A stretch of 64,000 bases of DNA from Buchnera aphidicola (Macrosiphoniella sanborni). GTDB lineage: Bacteria; Pseudomonadota; Gammaproteobacteria; Enterobacterales; Enterobacteriaceae. The notes beneath the pieces were generated by a model, which saw only the letters and a program-made list of their open reading frames with translations, made no database searches and was not told the origin of the DNA. The position numbers were made by a program, and so were the translations under genes. Below are positions 53,474-63,665 of this stretch, one piece after another. The stretch lies in contig NZ_CP034864.1 in the NCBI RefSeq assembly GCF_005080885.1, positions 473,245-537,244 of the forward strand. The letters run 5' to 3'. The first letter of the stretch is position 1, and each line of letters starts with the position of its first letter.

Positions 53474-54319
53474 TTATTTTTTTTCAAAAGAATGCGCTTT
53501 TTTTAGAATATCAATGACACAATCAATGTCAGGCATAATATTATGCCATAAAAAAAAAGAATGAGCAGCCTGAAAAACTAACATACCTATTCCATCAGAA
53601 AAAAAATTCGCACCTATATGAATACACCATTTAATAAAACATGAATTATTTTTTTGATAATTTACATCATAAAAATGTGTGTTTTTTAAACAAAAAAAAG
53701 ATGAAGGAATTATATTATATGTTTCTTCTGAAATATTTGTTCTTGCATTAATAATTAAGTCAAAATATTCTATTTTTGATGTATTTTCTTTTAATACTCT
53801 AATATCTCCATACTGATTAAATTGTGATACTAATTTTTCAGCATTTTTTATAGTTCGATTTAAAATGTATACAGAACAACCAAAAGATAAAAGCGGAAAT
53901 AAAATACCTCTAACAACACCACCAGCACCAAGTATTAAAATTGAATATCTTTTTTTTATAAAATTTAATCTTTTTAAATCAGACAACAATCCAATTCCAT
54001 CTGTATTATCTCCTAAAATTTCTTGATTATCTAATTTTTTTAATGTATTAACTGATTGAGCAATTTGAGCTCGTTTAGTTAATTGATTGCAAAAAAAACG
54101 TGCTTCTTGTTTAAATGGCGCAGTAATATTTGCACCACAACCATTACTTTTAAAAAAAAATCTTAAATAAGAATATAAACTGTTTAATGGAACATGAACA
54201 GCCTTATAAGGATGAAAAATATTTGTTTGTTCTGAAAAAAATTTATGAATAACAGGTGATTTAGTGTGATTAATAGGATTTCCAAATACAGCATAATTAA
54301 AATCTTGACATCTAAACAT
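53474..54319 (-). CDS. aroE: Shikimate dehydrogenase
   Basis: NADPH-dependent reduction of 3-dehydroshikimate to shikimate on the way to aromatic amino acids, which an aphid symbiont supplies to its host. It has 281 aa (E. coli 272). Substrate residues lie in FGNPINHTKSP, CGANITAPFKQEA (catalytic Lys) and GDNTDGIGLL (catalytic Asp). The cofactor motif reads LGAGGVVRGILFPLL, where E. coli has GAGGASRG, and NRT follows for the phosphate. The NINATSS-like stretch has become IINARTN, a departure worth noting. The start overlaps the tsaC end by eight bases. Confidence 0.95.
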   Translation of the reverse strand: MFRCQDFNYAVFGNPINHTKSPVIHKFFSEQTNIFHPYKAVHVPLNSLYSYLRFFFKSNGCGANITAPFKQEARFFCNQLTKRAQIAQSVNTLKKLDNQEILGDNTDGIGLLSDLKRLNFIKKRYSILILGAGGVVRGILFPLLSFGCSVYILNRTIKNAEKLVSQFNQYGDIRVLKENTSKIEYFDLIINARTNISEETYNIIPSSFFCLKNTHFYDVNYQKNNSCFIKWCIHIGANFFSDGIGMLVFQAAHSFFLWHNIMPDIDCVIDILKKAHSFEKK

Positions 54320-54884
54320 AACGAATTACATTTCCATTAATAATATTAATAATCTTAGAAGGATTTTTTTCAGTACCTATTTTCCCATAGAGTAATGGAA
54401 AATTATGACCAAAATATTTATAAACTTCTTTAACTGTAAAACAAGGACTCATTGATGAAATATTTGCACTTGTAGATATTAAAGCCCCTCCAAATGCATT
54501 ACATAATTGTATTATTTGTGAATGAGAACTAATACGTACAGCTATAGTATTAAATTCACCAGTTAACCAATAAGGAACTTCAGGTTTAGCTGGAACTAAA
54601 AAGGTAAATGGTCCTGGCCAATGAAGAAACATTATCTGTTTTTGTTTATATGATAAATCATTTTCATTAATATAATTTTTTATTTGATGAAAATTAGCAG
54701 CGACTAATATAAAACCTTTTTTTATATTTCTCTTTTTTAACTGAAGTAATTTTTTTACCGCTTTTTCACTATCAGGATTACATCCAAGTCCAAACATTGA
54801 TTCTGTAGGATATGCAATAACATTATTATTTTTTAACATTTTTACACAATATAATAATGATTTTAAAAAAAAATCGTTATTCAT
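54312..54884 (-). CDS. tsaC: Threonylcarbamoyl-AMP synthase TsaC
   Basis: Makes threonylcarbamoyl-adenylate from Thr, bicarbonate and ATP for the t6A37 modification of tRNAs reading ANN codons. It has 190 aa, the length of E. coli TsaC (YrdC/RimN). Seen are VIAYPTESMFGLGCNPDSE, KRNIKKGFILVAANF, HWPGPFTFLVPA and the ATP-site SANIS. It lacks the C-terminal Sua5 domain, as expected for TsaC. The order smg-tsaC-aroE is that of E. coli with topA-like yrdD missing. Confidence 0.96.
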   Translation of the reverse strand: MNNDFFLKSLLYCVKMLKNNNVIAYPTESMFGLGCNPDSEKAVKKLLQLKKRNIKKGFILVAANFHQIKNYINENDLSYKQKQIMFLHWPGPFTFLVPAKPEVPYWLTGEFNTIAVRISSHSQIIQLCNAFGGALISTSANISSMSPCFTVKEVYKYFGHNFPLLYGKIGTEKNPSKIINIINGNVIRYV

Positions 54885-54938
54885 TACTTCTTCTCATTAA
54901 AAAAAATATATCACTTTTTAAATTTTTTCTTAAAATAT

Positions 54939-55412
54939 CTAATGAATAATTTCTTCTTGAAAATTAAATAATAAATTTTCAAGTTTACGATATACTAACT
55001 CACATCCAGGGACATTAAATAAGACAATTAATACAATCCATTTTAAATCTTCAAGATTTAATTCTTTAATATCCAAATCCATAATTCTTTCAATAATCAT
55101 TTCTCTTGTTTCTAATGTTAATATTTCTAATTGCTCTAAAAAAAGAATAAAACCACGACAATCAACGTTTAACTTTAAAGATTCTTCTTGAGTATAAATG
55201 CGAGTAGATATCTGTTTTGATAATACATGAATAGACGAAATAATATTATTTTTATAACAAGAAAGATTTTTTAACCAACGCAAAGCGTTATAAATATCTC
55301 TTTTTTGAAATCCTATATCTGATAAATCATTAGTTAAACTATCATAATCAATAGATATTTTTGATTCAGTATGTACATAATTTTCAAATAAATATATTAA
55401 TATATCAAACAT
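54939..55412 (-). CDS. smg: Smg protein (DUF494)
   Basis: Cytosolic protein of unknown function, 157 aa, identical in length to E. coli Smg. It is almost all helical, with FDILIYLFENYVHTE, KRDIYNALRWLKNLS, CRGFILFLEQLEILTLETRE and the end LKWIVLIVLFNVPG. An ideal GAGGATGTA precedes the ATG. It is divergent from def, as in E. coli, with the smf (dprA) gene that separates them there missing. Confidence 0.95.
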   Translation of the reverse strand: MFDILIYLFENYVHTESKISIDYDSLTNDLSDIGFQKRDIYNALRWLKNLSCYKNNIISSIHVLSKQISTRIYTQEESLKLNVDCRGFILFLEQLEILTLETREMIIERIMDLDIKELNLEDLKWIVLIVLFNVPGCELVYRKLENLLFNFQEEIIH

Positions 55413-55640
55413 TACATCCTCAATTATATACTTAAAAACTTAAATGTTTAGTAATATATTCTATATACAATTTTATCACGAATATTATTAATATATAACA
55501 TATAAATATTATAATATAATTTAAATAGATTTTTATTAAAAATAAAATATATTTTATTAAACAAACTAAGTAAACTTTTAATTATAATAAAAAAGTCTAT
55601 ACTAATAAATCAAATTCCACTATTTATAGCTAAAATCCAT

Positions 55641-56159
55641 ATGCCTTTTTTAAAAATACTTTACTATCCTGATAAACGCTTAAGACTTGTTGCAAAACCC
55701 GTAACAAATATCAATAAAACAACAAATGAAATTATCAATAACATGATAGATACAATGAATCAAGAAGATGGAATAGGTTTAGCAGCCACGCAAGTTAATA
55801 TTCAATTACAAATTATAGTTACTAATACAATGAAAAAGAAAGAAAATAATTTAGTTCTTATCAATCCTAAAATTATTGAAAAAGAAGGTAATATCAGCAT
55901 TGAAGAAGGTTGTTTATCAATTCCAGAATATCGAGCCTCTATTCCAAGATTTAACTATATTAAAGTTCAAGCTCTCAATCGAGATGGAAAAAAAATAGAA
56001 ATAGAAGCAAAATCAATACTTTCTATATGTATACAACATGAAATAGACCATCTCAAAGGAAAATTATTTATTGATTATTTATCTCAATTTAAAAAAGATA
56101 GAATTGAAAAAAAATTTAAAAAATTAAAAAAACAAACGAAATTTTATTCAAAGGATTAG
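55641..56159 (+). CDS. def: Peptide deformylase
   Basis: Metalloenzyme removing the formyl group from nascent chains; 172 aa (E. coli 169). Metal-site motifs are GIGLAATQV, EGCLSIPEYRAS (Cys ligand) and QHEIDHLKGKLF (two His ligands and the catalytic Glu). The start matches the family (LKILYYPDKRLR), although no clear ribosome-binding sequence is seen. It is followed six bases later by fmt, a functional pair: Fmt adds and Def removes formyl groups. Confidence 0.98.
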   Translation: MPFLKILYYPDKRLRLVAKPVTNINKTTNEIINNMIDTMNQEDGIGLAATQVNIQLQIIVTNTMKKKENNLVLINPKIIEKEGNISIEEGCLSIPEYRASIPRFNYIKVQALNRDGKKIEIEAKSILSICIQHEIDHLKGKLFIDYLSQFKKDRIEKKFKKLKKQTKFYSKD

Positions 56160-56165
56160 ATAAAT

Positions 56166-57110
56166 TTGAAAAAATTAAAAATTATCTTCGCTGGAACAGA
56201 CAATTTTTCTGCTGAATATCTCAATGCATTAATTCATTCTCCACATAAAATTATTTCAGTTCTTACTCAACCAGATCGTCCTTCTGGAAGAGGACAAAAA
56301 ATACACTTTTCACCAGTAAAAATAATATCTATAAATAATAAAATCCCTATTTTTCAACCATTATCTTTAAACAATGAGATATTTCAAAAAAAAATATTTA
56401 AACTTAATGCAGATATTATGATAGTAGTATCTTATGGTAAAATTATACCTAAAAAATTATTAGATATCTTTTCAAAAGGATGCATCAATGTCCATCCTTC
56501 ACTTTTACCAAGATGGCGTGGTCCAACTCCTATTCAATCCTCTATTTTACATGGTGATACAAGTACCGGGATTAGCATTATTAAAATGAATGATAAAATT
56601 GATTCTGGAACTATTATATATTCTATGAATTGTAATATATCATCAAAAGATACTACTCAAAGTTTATCTGTAAAATTAATAAAAATAGGTATAAAAGGAT
56701 TATTAGAAACATTAGAAAATATCATTTTAAATAACATTTTTGAAAAAAAACAAGATGAAAAAAATATTACTTTATCAAGAAAAATATATAAAAAAGATGC
56801 TTTGTTAAACTGGAATATACAAGCTCAACAATTAGAACGTTTAATTAGAGCATTTAATCCATATCCAGTATGTTATTTTATGTTTAACAATCAAAATATA
56901 AAAGTCTGGAAATCAACAGTAATACCTACAATAGAAAAAAATTTTTCTATAGGAGAAATTATATGTTTAGATAAGTATGGAATGCAAATTAAAACATCTT
57001 ATCAAATACTGAATATTCAAAAAATACAATTACCAGGAAAAACAATTATTGATATAAAAAATATAGTTACATCTAAAAAAAATTTTTTTAAACCAGGTAT
57101 AATTCTCTAA
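56166..57110 (+). CDS. fmt: Methionyl-tRNA formyltransferase
   Basis: Formylates initiator Met-tRNA using 10-formyl-THF, the product of folD in this window. It has 314 aa (E. coli 315). The catalytic region shows CINVHPSLLPRWRGPTPIQS (Asn and His) and the Asp in KIDSGTIIY; TQPDRPSGRGQK matches the tRNA-binding loop. The C-terminal domain is complete (QLERLIRAFNPYPVCYF). The TTG start at 56166 directly after the def stop gives the family N-terminus KLKIIFAGTDNF. The acceptor, initiator tRNA, is encoded at 15.3 kb. Confidence 0.97.
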   Translation: MKKLKIIFAGTDNFSAEYLNALIHSPHKIISVLTQPDRPSGRGQKIHFSPVKIISINNKIPIFQPLSLNNEIFQKKIFKLNADIMIVVSYGKIIPKKLLDIFSKGCINVHPSLLPRWRGPTPIQSSILHGDTSTGISIIKMNDKIDSGTIIYSMNCNISSKDTTQSLSVKLIKIGIKGLLETLENIILNNIFEKKQDEKNITLSRKIYKKDALLNWNIQAQQLERLIRAFNPYPVCYFMFNNQNIKVWKSTVIPTIEKNFSIGEIICLDKYGMQIKTSYQILNIQKIQLPGKTIIDIKNIVTSKKNFFKPGIIL

Positions 57111-57115
57111 AAAAG

Positions 57116-57144
57116 AAGCAAACGGACACACACACCGTTTGCTT
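57116..57144. terminator. Two-way terminator between fmt and rplQ
   Basis: A perfect 10-bp stem, AAGCAAACGG (57116-57125) with CCGTTTGCTT (57135-57144), has the loop ACACACACA. It lies six bases after the fmt stop and between convergent genes. For rplQ it lies 53 bases past the stop, followed by CTTTTTT on the minus strand. Confidence 0.75.
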
Positions 57145-57196
57145 TGATTAAATAAAAAAATATTTATATAATTAAATGATATAACTTAATTACAAT

Positions 57197-57592
57197 TTAC
57201 TCTGTTTTTACTATTGCTTCTGTTTTCTCTTTTTTAACACGATCAACTAATTCAATATAAGCCATAGGAGCTTTATCTCCAGATCTAAATCCACATTTTA
57301 AAATACGAGTATAACCTCCTAATCTATTTAAAAATAATGGGCCTAATTTATTAAATAATTTTGATACTATTAAATTATCACGTATGCGAGAAAATGCTAA
57401 TCTTCTATTTGACACAGTATCTACTTTCGATAAAGTAATAAGAGGCTCTACAATATAACGCAGTTCTTTTGCTTTAGATAAAGTAGTTTTTATAATTTCA
57501 TATTTTAATAAAGAACATGCCATATTTTTTAACATAGCATTTACATGAGTTCTATTACGATTTAATTGACGGCCACGTTTACGATGACGCAT
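57197..57592 (-). CDS. rplQ: 50S ribosomal protein L17
   Basis: Large-subunit protein near the exit tunnel; 131 aa (E. coli 127). [20 protein letters not shown] and [13 protein letters not shown] bracket the protein. Last gene of the alpha operon (rpsM-rpsK-rpsD-rpoA-rplQ), 46 bases after rpoA. The tail after the family core is a short Lys/Glu-rich extension. Confidence 0.98.
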   Translation of the reverse strand: MRHRKRGRQLNRNRTHVNAMLKNMACSLLKYEIIKTTLSKAKELRYIVEPLITLSKVDTVSNRRLAFSRIRDNLIVSKLFNKLGPLFLNRLGGYTRILKCGFRSGDKAPMAYIELVDRVKKEKTEAIVKTE

Positions 57593-57638
57593 AAATTTAT
57601 TCCTTTAATTAATTTGTTAATATAAAATATAATATAAA

Positions 57639-58628
57639 TTATTCATCTAAAATACTTGATGGTGGCCAATTCTCTAATCTCATACCTAGAGATAAATTAC
57701 GAGAAGCTAATATATCTTTAATCTCGGTTAAAGATTTTTTTCCTAAGTTAGGTGTTTTTAAAAGTTCTACTTCAGTGCGCTGCACTAAATCTCCAATATA
57801 ATGTATTGATTCTGCTTTAAGACAATTAGCTGAACGAACAGTGAGTTCTAAATCATCTACTGGACGCAATAAAATAGGTTCAAATTCTGGTTTTTCTTCC
57901 TGAATTTCAGGTTCACGAACGTCTCTTAAATCAACAAATGCTTCTAATTGATCTGATAAAATAGTAGCCGCTCGTCGAATTGCTTCTTCTGGATCAATTG
58001 TTCCATTTGTTTCCATCTCAATAACTAATTTATCTAAATCAGTTCTTTGTTCAACACGTGCAGCTTCAACATTATAAGAAATACGATCTATAGGACTATA
58101 ACACGCATCTAATAACAAACATCCTATTGGTCGTACATCCTCTTCTATATGAATTCTAGAAGCAGCAGGAACATAGCCTCTTCCACGTTGTACTTTAATT
58201 CTCATATTAATAGATGCTTTTTCATAAGTTAAATTACAAATTATATGTTCTGGTTTAATAATTTCAACATCACTATCATGTATAATATCTCTGGCAGTAA
58301 CAGGACCAATTCCAGATTTATTTAATGTCAGAAAAGCTTCATCCTTTCCATGTACTTTAATAGCTAATCCTTTTAAATTTAATAATATTTCTAGAATATC
58401 TTCTTGTATTCCTTCTTTAGTACTATATTCATGAAGTACTCCGTCAATTTGAACTTCAGTAACTGCACATCCCGGCATAGAAGATAAAAGAATTCTACGC
58501 AGTGCATTTCCAAGTGTGTGACCGAATCCTCGTTCTAACGGCTCTAAAGTCACTTTAGTATGAGTCATGCTAATTTGTTCAATATCAACTAAACGAGGTT
58601 TTAAAAAACCCATTATAGCATTCTGCAT
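57639..58628 (-). CDS. rpoA: RNA polymerase alpha subunit
   Basis: Scaffolds RNA polymerase assembly through the N-terminal domain and contacts UP elements and activators through the C-terminal domain. At 329 aa it equals E. coli in length. [20 protein letters not shown] (dimerisation), [11 protein letters not shown] and the C-terminal [20 protein letters not shown] with the DNA-contacting Arg near 265 are intact, so UP-element binding may persist. GGAGG in the leader is a very good ribosome-binding site. One of the least diverged genes in the window. Confidence 0.99.
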   Translation of the reverse strand: MQNAIMGFLKPRLVDIEQISMTHTKVTLEPLERGFGHTLGNALRRILLSSMPGCAVTEVQIDGVLHEYSTKEGIQEDILEILLNLKGLAIKVHGKDEAFLTLNKSGIGPVTARDIIHDSDVEIIKPEHIICNLTYEKASINMRIKVQRGRGYVPAASRIHIEEDVRPIGCLLLDACYSPIDRISYNVEAARVEQRTDLDKLVIEMETNGTIDPEEAIRRAATILSDQLEAFVDLRDVREPEIQEEKPEFEPILLRPVDDLELTVRSANCLKAESIHYIGDLVQRTEVELLKTPNLGKKSLTEIKDILASRNLSLGMRLENWPPSSILDE

Positions 58629-58667
58629 ATTCCCTCCTATTCAATAGTCAACTTATGTTTTTATTGA

Positions 58668-59288
58668 TTACTTGGAATACAGTTCAATAATTAAGTATTC
58701 ATTAATTTCTGCAGATAAATCAGAACGTTCCGGGAACCTTTTTAAAATACCTTCCATCTCTCTTGAATTAACTTCTAACCATATTGGTTTTTCTCTTTGT
58801 TCAACAAGTTCTAATGCAGCTTTTATTCGTGATTGATTTTTAGATTTTTCTCTAACAGAAATCAAATCATTAGGAGATACCTGATATGAAGAAATATTAA
58901 CAATTTTTTTATTCACCATAATTGCTTTATGATTAATTAATTGTCTCGATTCTGAGCGAGTACAACCAAAACCCATACGATAAACTATATTGTCTAATCT
59001 ACATTCTAATAATTTTAATAAATTAGCTCCAGTATTTCCTTTTAAACGAGCTGCATTTTTATAATATATTTTGAATTGACGTTCTAAGATACCATATAAA
59101 CGACGTACTTTTTGTTTTTCTCGTAATTGTACAGCATAATCAGACAATCTAGGTTTTCTAATACCATGCTGTCCAGGAAGTTGATCTAATTTACATTTTG
59201 ATTCTATTGCGCGAAGTCCTGATTTTAAAAATAAATCAGTTCCTTCTCGTCGACTTAATTTTAATTTAGGACCGATATATTTTGCCAT
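58668..59288 (-). CDS. rpsD: 30S ribosomal protein S4
   Basis: Primary 16S-binding assembly protein and, in E. coli, repressor of the alpha operon; 206 aa as in E. coli. The frame opens further upstream, inside rpsK, but ATG 59288 gives the family start [18 protein letters not shown]. The S4 RNA-binding domain spans about residues 95-160 ([20 protein letters not shown]). The rpsK-rpsD spacer is 28 bases. Confidence 0.98.
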   Translation of the reverse strand: MAKYIGPKLKLSRREGTDLFLKSGLRAIESKCKLDQLPGQHGIRKPRLSDYAVQLREKQKVRRLYGILERQFKIYYKNAARLKGNTGANLLKLLECRLDNIVYRMGFGCTRSESRQLINHKAIMVNKKIVNISSYQVSPNDLISVREKSKNQSRIKAALELVEQREKPIWLEVNSREMEGILKRFPERSDLSAEINEYLIIELYSK

Positions 59289-59316
59289 TTTTTTCTCTAC
59301 AAAGTTTTTAAAAAAA

Positions 59317-59721
<405 letters not shown>

Positions 59722-59738
59722 TTACCTTCTATCCTAAT

Positions 59739-60095
59739 TTATTTTTTTATTGGTTTTCGTGGACCTTTACAAGTTCTTGCATTAGTTTTAGTTCTTTGTC
59801 CATGTACAGGCAGACTTCTTCGATGACGTAAACCGCGATAACAATTTAAATCAATTAAACGTTTAATATTAAGTGTTACTTCTCTTCTTAAATCACCTTC
59901 AATTACATATTTTGCAACATTTGTTCTTAAACATTCAATTTGTTCTTCATTTAAATCTATAATTTTAGAAGACTCAGGAACTTGTGAAATAGAACAAATT
60001 AATTTAGACAGTTTTTTTCCAATACCATATATAGAAGTTAATGCAATTAAAGTATGCTTATTTTCAGGAATATTAATACCTGCAATACGTGCCAT
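59739..60095 (-). CDS. rpsM: 30S ribosomal protein S13
   Basis: Small-subunit head protein contacting the P-site tRNA and 50S bridges; 118 aa as in E. coli. [20 protein letters not shown] starts it and [20 protein letters not shown] ends the conserved core. First gene of the alpha operon. Only 47 bases separate it from rpmJ, leaving little room for the E. coli-type S4-binding leader. Confidence 0.98.
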   Translation of the reverse strand: MARIAGINIPENKHTLIALTSIYGIGKKLSKLICSISQVPESSKIIDLNEEQIECLRTNVAKYVIEGDLRREVTLNIKRLIDLNCYRGLRHRRSLPVHGQRTKTNARTCKGPRKPIKK

Positions 60096-60142
60096 ATTAT
60101 AAGACCTTATTATTTTTTTTAAAAATATGTAATATCATAAAA

Positions 60143-60259
60143 TTATCCTTGACGCTGCTTATGTTTTGGATCATTTTTACATATCACTCTCACAACATTT
60201 TTTCTTTTTATTATTTTACAATTTCGACACAATATTTTAACAGAAGCTTTGACTTTCAT
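60143..60259 (-). CDS. rpmJ: 50S ribosomal protein L36
   Basis: A 38-aa zinc-ribbon protein: [15 protein letters not shown], then [14 protein letters not shown]. The Cys-Cys-Cys-His zinc set (CxxC, C, H) is kept. Same length as E. coli RpmJ. It is the last gene of the spc operon, 17 bases after secY, with AGGAAAGAT before the ATG. Confidence 0.96.
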   Translation of the reverse strand: MKVKASVKILCRNCKIIKRKNVVRVICKNDPKHKQRQG

Positions 60260-60276
60260 ATCTTTCCTTAAATATT

Positions 60277-61596
60277 TTAATTTAAATTAGCTTTTTTTAA
60301 TATAGAATCGTATTGATTAGACATTATTAATGTTTGTACTTGAGATATAAAATCCATAATAACTACAACAACAATCAAAAGTGAAGTACCACCAAAATAA
60401 AAAGGAGCATTCATAGCACTTCGCATCAATTCTGGAATTAAACAAATAAAAGTAATATAAAAAGATCCAACTAATGTTAATCTCATCATAATTTTATGAA
60501 TATATTTTGCTGTTTGCTCACCAGGTCTAATGCCCGAAATAAAAGCACCTGATTTTTTTAAATTATCAGCTGTTTCACGAGGATTAAACATTAATTCAGT
60601 ATAAAAAAAACAAAAAAAGATTATTGTAGATATGTATAAAATTAAATATAAAGGTTGATTTGGTTGCAAATAAAATGCAATATTTTTTAACCATGTCCAT
60701 TGATTATTTGGTTTACACCATGATATAATTGTTGTGGGAAATAAAACAATACTAGATGCAAAAATAGCTGGCATAACACCAGACATATTAACTTTTAAAG
60801 GTAAATGAGTACTTTGTGCAGTATAAATACGTCGACCTTGTTGACGTTGTGCATAATGTACGATAATTTTTCTTTGTCCTCTTTCTATAAATACTACAAA
60901 AAAAATAACTAAAAAAATTACCAATAAAATAGATAAAAATAATAAAAAAGATAAATCTCCTGCTTTAGTTTGCTCAATAGTATTTCCAATAGCTGAAGGT
61001 AAACCTGCTACAATTCCTATAAAAATAATAATGGAAATACCATTTCCAATACCATATTCAGTAATTAGTTCTCCTAACCACATTAAAAACATAGTTCCAG
61101 TTACTAAACTTATAACTGCAACTAAATAAAAAGAAAAATCTGGATTAATAATAATCACACGTGTTCCTAGGAGATTAGGAAGACTTATAGACATTCCAAT
61201 GGATTGTAAAACAGATAATATTAACGTCCCGTATCTAGTATATTGATTGATTTTATGACGTCCAGATTCTCCTTCTTTTTTCATTTCAGATAAAGTTGGA
61301 TATATTAATGTTAATAATTGAATGATAATAGAAGCGGAAATATATGGCATAATCCCTAAAGAAAAAATAGAAGCGCGACTTAGCGCTCCACCAGAAAACA
61401 TGTTAAAAATGTCAACAATAGTACCTTTTTGTTCATTTAATATTTTAGACAAAATAACAGTATCAATTCCAGGAATAGGAATAAAAGAACCGATACGAAA
61501 AACAATAAGAGCTATTATTACAAAAATAATTCTATGTTTTAATTCACTAAATTTTTTTTTAGTTTTTTTAAAATTTAATTTCAATTTTTTGACCAT
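60277..61596 (-). CDS. secY: Protein translocase subunit SecY
   Basis: Channel-forming subunit of the Sec translocon with ten membrane helices; 439 aa (E. coli 443). [32 protein letters not shown] (plug and helix 2), [19 protein letters not shown] and [19 protein letters not shown] followed by IRPGE in the fifth cytoplasmic loop are all kept. The last few residues of E. coli SecY are missing (it ends at KKANLN). Partners SecE and SecG are not in this window. 10 bases separate it from rplO. Confidence 0.99.
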   Translation of the reverse strand: MVKKLKLNFKKTKKKFSELKHRIIFVIIALIVFRIGSFIPIPGIDTVILSKILNEQKGTIVDIFNMFSGGALSRASIFSLGIMPYISASIIIQLLTLIYPTLSEMKKEGESGRHKINQYTRYGTLILSVLQSIGMSISLPNLLGTRVIIINPDFSFYLVAVISLVTGTMFLMWLGELITEYGIGNGISIIIFIGIVAGLPSAIGNTIEQTKAGDLSFLLFLSILLVIFLVIFFVVFIERGQRKIIVHYAQRQQGRRIYTAQSTHLPLKVNMSGVMPAIFASSIVLFPTTIISWCKPNNQWTWLKNIAFYLQPNQPLYLILYISTIIFFCFFYTELMFNPRETADNLKKSGAFISGIRPGEQTAKYIHKIMMRLTLVGSFYITFICLIPELMRSAMNAPFYFGGTSLLIVVVVIMDFISQVQTLIMSNQYDSILKKANLN

Positions 61597-61606
61597 TATT
61601 CAATGC

Positions 61607-62035
61607 TCATCCTTCAACTTTGCCACCGGACTTTTCAATTTCAATACGAGCACCCTTAGTCACAAGTAAACCTTTAATTATTAAGGATTTATTTATTGTT
61701 CCTGAAAGAATTATTTTGGCATATTTGATATTTTTTTTAATAATATTTTCTTTTTTTAATATCTCAAGATTCACTGTCGTGAAATTAGATAAATCCGATA
61801 AACGAACTTCTGCAGTAATATTTTTTTTTCTCGAATTAAATCCAAATTTAGGCAATCTTCTATATAAAGGCATTTGCCCTCCTTCAAAACCACGACGAAT
61901 ACTGCTTCCTGATCTAGATTTTTGACCTTTATGCCCTCTTCCTGAAGTTTTTCCAAATCCAGAACCAATTCCGCGACCTAATCTTTTTCGATTACGACGA
62001 GCTCCATTTGCTGGTGCAAGAGTATTTAAATGCAT
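61607..62035 (-). CDS. rplO: 50S ribosomal protein L15
   Basis: Late-assembly large-subunit protein; 142 aa (E. coli 144). The Gly/Arg-rich N-terminal tail ([20 protein letters not shown]) and [15 protein letters not shown] are intact; the C-terminal globular part ends [15 protein letters not shown]. It lies between rpmD and secY in the spc operon. Overlapping frames on both strands are shadows. Confidence 0.98.
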   Translation of the reverse strand: MHLNTLAPANGARRNRKRLGRGIGSGFGKTSGRGHKGQKSRSGSSIRRGFEGGQMPLYRRLPKFGFNSRKKNITAEVRLSDLSNFTTVNLEILKKENIIKKNIKYAKIILSGTINKSLIIKGLLVTKGARIEIEKSGGKVEG

Positions 62036-62040
62036 CTTTT

Positions 62041-62220
62041 CTATGCCTCTTGTATTTTTAAAATATAAGAAATTTTTTTAATCATACCTTGAATAGATGG
62101 TTTATTTTCTCGTATAACAGTGTGTCCAATATGACGTAATCCCAATCCAATTAATGTTTTTTTATGCTTTGGTAATCTACCAATAGAACTTTTTATTTGA
62201 GTAATTTTTATATTTTTCAT
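62041..62220 (-). CDS. rpmD: 50S ribosomal protein L30
   Basis: A 59-aa protein: [20 protein letters not shown], then [18 protein letters not shown] and [14 protein letters not shown]. It aligns with E. coli RpmD (59 aa) throughout. The ATG at 62220 lies 10 bases after rpsE, and the TAG at 62041 lies 5 bases before the rplO start. Confidence 0.96.
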   Translation of the reverse strand: MKNIKITQIKSSIGRLPKHKKTLIGLGLRHIGHTVIRENKPSIQGMIKKISYILKIQEA

Positions 62221-62230
62221 GAAATATTCT

Positions 62231-62734
62231 TTATCCTAATATATCTTCTATACATTTATTTCGCTTTGCAGCTATTATTTCTGGAGATTTCATGTTAATT
62301 AAACCATTCATAGTTGCACGAACTACATTAATAGGATTAGTAGAACCATAAGTTTTAGCTAAAACATTATGTATCCCTGCAACTTCTAATACTGCACGCA
62401 TAGCTCCACCTGCAATAATTCCAGTTCCATCAGAAGCAGGTTTCATAAACACATTAGATCCAGTATGAGAACCTTTTAATGCGTGTTGTAAAGTTTTATT
62501 TACTAATGGTACCGTAATCATATTACGTCTAGCTTTTTCCATAGCCTTCTGAATTGCTGCAGGAACTTCACGAGCTTTACCATAACCAAAACCTACTCTT
62601 CCATCTCCATTTCCTACTACAGTTAATGCAGTAAAGGAAAATACACGACCACCTTTAACGGTCTTTGAAACACGATTGACTGTAATTAACTTTTCTTGTA
62701 AATCATTATTATTTTTTTTTTCAATATTAACCAT
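62231..62734 (-). CDS. rpsE: 30S ribosomal protein S5
   Basis: Small-subunit protein at the mRNA entry site affecting accuracy; 167 aa (E. coli 167). Conserved [40 protein letters not shown] and [17 protein letters not shown]. Three adjacent starts exist (TTG 62740, ATG 62737, ATG 62734). I choose 62734, because MVNIEKK aligns with MAHIEKQ and it sits 8 bases from GAG. Confidence 0.97.
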   Translation of the reverse strand: MVNIEKKNNNDLQEKLITVNRVSKTVKGGRVFSFTALTVVGNGDGRVGFGYGKAREVPAAIQKAMEKARRNMITVPLVNKTLQHALKGSHTGSNVFMKPASDGTGIIAGGAMRAVLEVAGIHNVLAKTYGSTNPINVVRATMNGLINMKSPEIIAAKRNKCIEDILG

Positions 62735-62748
62735 CATCAATTCTCACT

Positions 62749-63117
62749 TTAAAACTTTAAGCCCATTTCACGAGCAGATTCAGCTAATATTTTTATACGC
62801 CCGTGATATTTAAAACCAGATCGATCAAAAGAAACAGAATATATTCCTTTCACAAAAGCACGTTCTGCAATAATTTTTCCTATTACAGAAGCAGCTTTTT
62901 TATTACCTGTATATTCTAAATCAGTATTTATTTTTTTTTCAACTGTAGAAGCGTAAGCTAATACTTTTGATTGTTTAGAACAAATAATTTGAGCATACAT
63001 ATGACGTGAAGTGCGATGTATAACTAATCTTATCGCACCAAGTGTTTTTATTTTACATCTTGTTTTCATAGATCGACGCATACGAGAGATTATTTTTGTT
63101 TTATTTGATAGAATCAT
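62749..63117 (-). CDS. rplR: 50S ribosomal protein L18
   Basis: Binds 5S rRNA and joins it to the large subunit; 122 aa (E. coli 117), the extra residues being at the N-terminus. Seen are [40 protein letters not shown] and [20 protein letters not shown]. It starts one base from the rplF stop. Confidence 0.98.
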   Translation of the reverse strand: MILSNKTKIISRMRRSMKTRCKIKTLGAIRLVIHRTSRHMYAQIICSKQSKVLAYASTVEKKINTDLEYTGNKKAASVIGKIIAERAFVKGIYSVSFDRSGFKYHGRIKILAESAREMGLKF

Positions 63118-63118
63118 A

Positions 63119-63655
63119 TTATTTCTTTTTAGCCTCTTTTATACGAACGATTTCATCTGAATATCGAATACCTTTTCCTTTATATGGTTCTGGTGTACGG
63201 TAAGAACGTAAATTCGCGGCAATTTGACCTACTAATTGCTTATCTATACCTCGAATAATAATTTCTGTTGGAGATGGATTGTCTGCAAATACTCCTTTAG
63301 GTAAATTATACGTAATAATATGAGAATAACCTAATGACATATTGATTACATTACTTCCTGTAATAGAAACTCGATAACCTACTCCGGATAATTGTAATTT
63401 TTTTATAAATTGTTCAGAAACACCAACAATCATAGAATTTACAAGTGCTCTTGAAGTTCCTGCTTGGGCCCAACCGTCAGAAAAACCTGAACGTGGTGAA
63501 AAAAAGATTTTATCATTTAAATATTCTATTTTTACAGATTTATTAATCACACGTGAAAGATAACCATATTTTCCTTTAATGGAAATTAGTTGTAAATCTA
63601 ATTTAATATTAATATCAGAAGGAACAATAATTGGACATTTAGCAACACGAGACAT
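63119..63655 (-). CDS. rplF: 50S ribosomal protein L6
   Basis: Large-subunit protein near the sarcin-ricin loop; 178 aa (E. coli 177) with two related alpha/beta domains. [49 protein letters not shown] and the C-terminal [20 protein letters not shown] are kept. AGGAAG precedes the ATG. Confidence 0.98.
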   Translation of the reverse strand: MSRVAKCPIIVPSDINIKLDLQLISIKGKYGYLSRVINKSVKIEYLNDKIFFSPRSGFSDGWAQAGTSRALVNSMIVGVSEQFIKKLQLSGVGYRVSITGSNVINMSLGYSHIITYNLPKGVFADNPSPTEIIIRGIDKQLVGQIAANLRSYRTPEPYKGKGIRYSDEIVRIKEAKKK

Positions 63656-63665
63656 GCTTCCTCCA

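Noticed and set aside
61322-61968. Frames overlapping secY and rplO on both strands (61322-61669, 61620-61925, 61771-61968)
   Set aside because: They are shadows of well-conserved ribosomal protein and secY coding sequence and have no independent support.
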